Below are positions 31,774-33,667 of a DNA stretch of 33,667 bases, one piece after another. Both the position numbers and the translations under genes were made by a program. Below the pieces are notes generated by a model. That model did not search any database. It had not been told where the DNA came from and saw nothing but the letters and a program-made list of their open reading frames with translations. Source of the stretch: Vreelandella nigrificans (lineage in GTDB: Bacteria; Pseudomonadota; Gammaproteobacteria; Pseudomonadales; Halomonadaceae); contig NZ_NWUX01000035.1 in assembly GCF_002374315.1 (NCBI RefSeq), forward strand, positions 1 through 33,667, given 5' to 3'. Numbering within the stretch: position 1 is the first letter of the stretch; each line of letters begins with the position of its first letter.

Positions 31774-33667
31774 TCAGATCATAGAAGTCTGACCAAACTC
31801 ATCGTCAAGCGGATTCTGCGGCTCAGAGAAGTCGCCCATCGGCACCTCCTCAAAGTCATCAGTACCACTTTCTCCCTGCTCCTCCTCTTCGTTGTTGTCC
31901 TCAGACTCGGGGAATACCAGCTCCTCGGATTCTTCCTCACCAAGGTCCAGCACATCCTCCAGGCTCAAGGGAACAACCTCTTCGTAGAGGTCTTCCCACC
32001 CTTCGACGCTATCTGGATGCGCCTCGATGTCGATGGTAAGTGTTGCCTCCGACTCCTCACCATTCGGATGGGTCAGCTTGTAAGTGAAGCTGTCAGCCTG
32101 ACCAATCTCACCGAGATCACTACCGTTGGGCACATACTCATAGTCACCGTTGGACATGATGGTCAACACACCATACTCGCCCTCGATAACCACACCACCA
32201 TGCCCAGGTATGACGAACACACCGTCTTCGTTCATCACACTCAGCGTGGTGTGCTCGGAACCCAGGTTGTCATCAGCGAGGACATTACCTGAGGTAGCGA
32301 ACGTGTCTCCCGGCTCAACCTCCGTCAAGAGAGTTGTCTCGTAGGTTAGGTCGACAGTGACCCCACCAGGGAGGCTCACCAAACTACCGTTGGATACATC
32401 CAAGCGATAGTTACCGGCCTCAAGCCCCTCAACGGTAACTGCCACACTGGTCGGGAAAATACCGATCAGATCGAGCAGGCTCGCCTGATCCATATCCATA
32501 ACCAGCGTCTCGCTACCATCACCCTCCAATTTATAGAGCTGGAAGTCGACAGAGTCGAGCAGTGAGGCCAAGCTACCCACATCGATATTGATAGCAAGGT
32601 CGGTGAGCGTGTCCTCATCCAGAGAGAACTCCGTGCTGCCGGATGTGCTACCCAGTACAATACCGCCGATTCCAAGGAACCAGCTGTAATCGATGGCTTC
32701 CTCCTCCGTTGTGGTGCTGACTACGTTGACAACTTCGATCTGCGCCGCATCGATGTCATCGTTCGCCATCACAGCGATCGCTGGTGCGGACGGATCGTTG
32801 TCATCCCAGATCAGATCGGCATCCTCACTATCGATACGGATATATAGATTCGCCGTATCAGTAGAACCATCTGGATGCACCAACTGGTACTCGAAGACAT
32901 CGACCTGGCCGACACTTTCGACGTCACCGTTAGGTACGTACTCGTAGTTACCATCAGCATCAATGGTCAACGTACCATGCTCACCTTCGACCACGGTACC
33001 GGCACCCGCCTCGACGAAGTCGCCATCAACCAGGATGTGCACTACCGCGAGGCTATCGAGACCCAGTTGGTCTTGCTCGCCTTCGGCGAAGCTCGGGTCG
33101 GTGATCACGTTACCCATGATCGGGTCGCCAGCGACACCTTCGTAATCGGTCAGGCTGTTATCGGTGAACTCTGCAGACCAATCGACACTGGTCGCAAGTC
33201 CCAACAAACCACCGCCACCATAGGTCACGCGATAGTCACCAGCTTCCAAGCCACTAGCTTCTACTTGAGCATTCTCACCAAAGAGCCCGATTAGATCGAG
33301 CAGACCTGCACTGGATGAATCCTCCAGAGATACCCACTGGCCGTTCTCGAAGACCTGTAGATCGACAGAGACGCTATCCAACACTGTCAACAACGACCCC
33401 ACATCAGCGGTGAAGCTAACATCGGTCAATGATCCTTCAGGGACTTCGAACTCGTAGGTATTTGTCACCTGGCCGATGTTCACCAGCACAGTGTCGGTGC
33501 CAGAGTCAAAGCGGCTTTCCGAGACAGGTACGATTCCGACGTCAGCAGTAGCCAGGTCATCGAAGGCTACGACATCGGCGTCGCTATCGGCGTCGTCGTC
33601 GGTATCGTCGTCGTCGTCGGTATCGTCGTCGTCGTCGGTATCGTCGTCGTCGTCAGTATCGTCGTCG
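31774..33667 (-). CDS. Large type I-secreted adhesin (BapA/LapA-like), C-terminal 630 residues
   Basis: The frame runs from the right edge to the stop at 31774; the N-terminus and most of the protein lie outside. Reading from the edge come an Asp/Thr-rich repeat tract, then two copies of one large unit. Each unit is a beta-rich module with an L-L-D-L-I-G and L-E-A-G-x-Y-R signature (near 33350-33210 and 32560-32390), followed by a VCBS/cadherin-like module (HGTLTIDADGNYEYVPNG near 32960, YGVLTIMSNGDYEYVPNG near 32160). The tail is strongly acidic, with a PLSLEDVLDLG motif of the kind found near the C-terminal secretion signal of giant adhesins. No GGxGxD calcium repeats are seen in this portion. 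It mediates attachment and biofilm in known relatives. The adjacent exporter genes make it the likely cargo. The GTG-started frame at 33489 is internal. Confidence 0.92.
   Translation of the reverse strand, partial: DDDTDDDDDTDDDDDTDDDDDTDDDADSDADVVAFDDLATADVGIVPVSESRFDSGTDTVLVNIGQVTNTYEFEVPEGSLTDVSFTADVGSLLTVLDSVSVDLQVFENGQWVSLEDSSSAGLLDLIGLFGENAQVEASGLEAGDYRVTYGGGGLLGLATSVDWSAEFTDNSLTDYEGVAGDPIMGNVITDPSFAEGEQDQLGLDSLAVVHILVDGDFVEAGAGTVVEGEHGTLTIDADGNYEYVPNGDVESVGQVDVFEYQLVHPDGSTDTANLYIRIDSEDADLIWDDNDPSAPAIAVMANDDIDAAQIEVVNVVSTTTEEEAIDYSWFLGIGGIVLGSTSGSTEFSLDEDTLTDLAINIDVGSLASLLDSVDFQLYKLEGDGSETLVMDMDQASLLDLIGIFPTSVAVTVEGLEAGNYRLDVSNGSLVSLPGGVTVDLTYETTLLTEVEPGDTFATSGNVLADDNLGSEHTTLSVMNEDGVFVIPGHGGVVIEGEYGVLTIMSNGDYEYVPNGSDLGEIGQADSFTYKLTHPNGEESEATLTIDIEAHPDSVEGWEDLYEEVVPLSLEDVLDLGEEESEELVFPESEDNNEEEEQGESGTDDFEEVPMGDFSEPQNPLDDEFGQTSMI
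33592..33667 (-). repeat. 18-base tandem repeat encoding Asp-Asp-Asp-Asp-Asp-Thr
   Basis: The plus strand shows GTATCGTCGTCGTCGTCG units with an 18-base period that run off the right edge. On the coding strand this is five aspartates (GAC/GAT) and one threonine per unit, with DADSDAD-like variants towards the C-terminus. It is a low-complexity acidic linker inside the adhesin and a likely site of slippage. Confidence 0.9.

Overview
The window looks like chromosome of a halophilic gammaproteobacterium, most likely Halomonas or a close relative. The evidence is the gammaproteobacterial gene order dapA-bamC-purC with bcp, a PerM-like permease, a TusA-like protein, bepA and nadA nearby, the high GC and acidic protein bias, and giant surface adhesins of two types. 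The genus is an inference from gene order and composition, since no rRNA or other marker gene is present.

Layout. (1) Positions 1-4151, minus strand: the N-terminal 1383 residues of a trimeric autotransporter adhesin (YadA-like, type Vc) whose C-terminal anchor lies beyond the left edge. (2) 4152-4704: a non-coding divergent region with a compact three-stem RNA candidate at 4527-4593. (3) 4705-5448: an orphan OmpR/PhoB-type response regulator. (4) 5596-13250: the conserved housekeeping block, made of purC, bamC and dapA (minus), bcp (plus), a PerM-like permease and a TusA-like protein (minus, 4-base overlap), bepA (plus) and nadA (minus). (5) 13527-13728: two identical tRNA-Lys(TTT) genes. 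(6) 14320-22315, plus strand: a visibly AT-richer accessory region with an unrecognised beta-rich protein, an alpha/beta hydrolase, a 1059-residue fusion of an alpha-barrel-like region with a MurF-like ligase, a second alpha/beta hydrolase and a secreted HExxH metalloprotease. (7) 31605-22771, minus strand: a five-gene run encoding a complete type I secretion system (TolC-like outer membrane protein, LapB-type ABC exporter, HlyD-family adaptor), then a stand-alone alpha-barrel-like protein, then a fusion of an M15/VanY-type peptidase with a second MurF-like ligase, closed by a strong terminator. (8) 31774 to the right edge, minus strand: the C-terminal 630 residues of a large BapA/LapA-like adhesin, the probable cargo of the secretion system.

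The most unusual content is the pair of related modules at 16731-19910 and 22771-26659. Both combine a weakly AMMECR1-like N-terminal region, a helical-repeat domain sharing LRH, LGG, GEA and R-I-D...H motifs, and a MurF-like ATP-dependent amide ligase with a shortened substrate-binding part. In one copy barrel and ligase are fused. In the other they are adjacent genes placed 9 and 43 bases behind the secretion genes, and the ligase carries a zinc D,D-peptidase domain instead. A fused and a split version in the same neighbourhood argue that the two parts work together. Being in line with the adhesin exporter suggests, but does not prove, a role in modifying the cell surface, the peptidoglycan precursor pool or the exported adhesin. 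I know of no described pathway with this composition.
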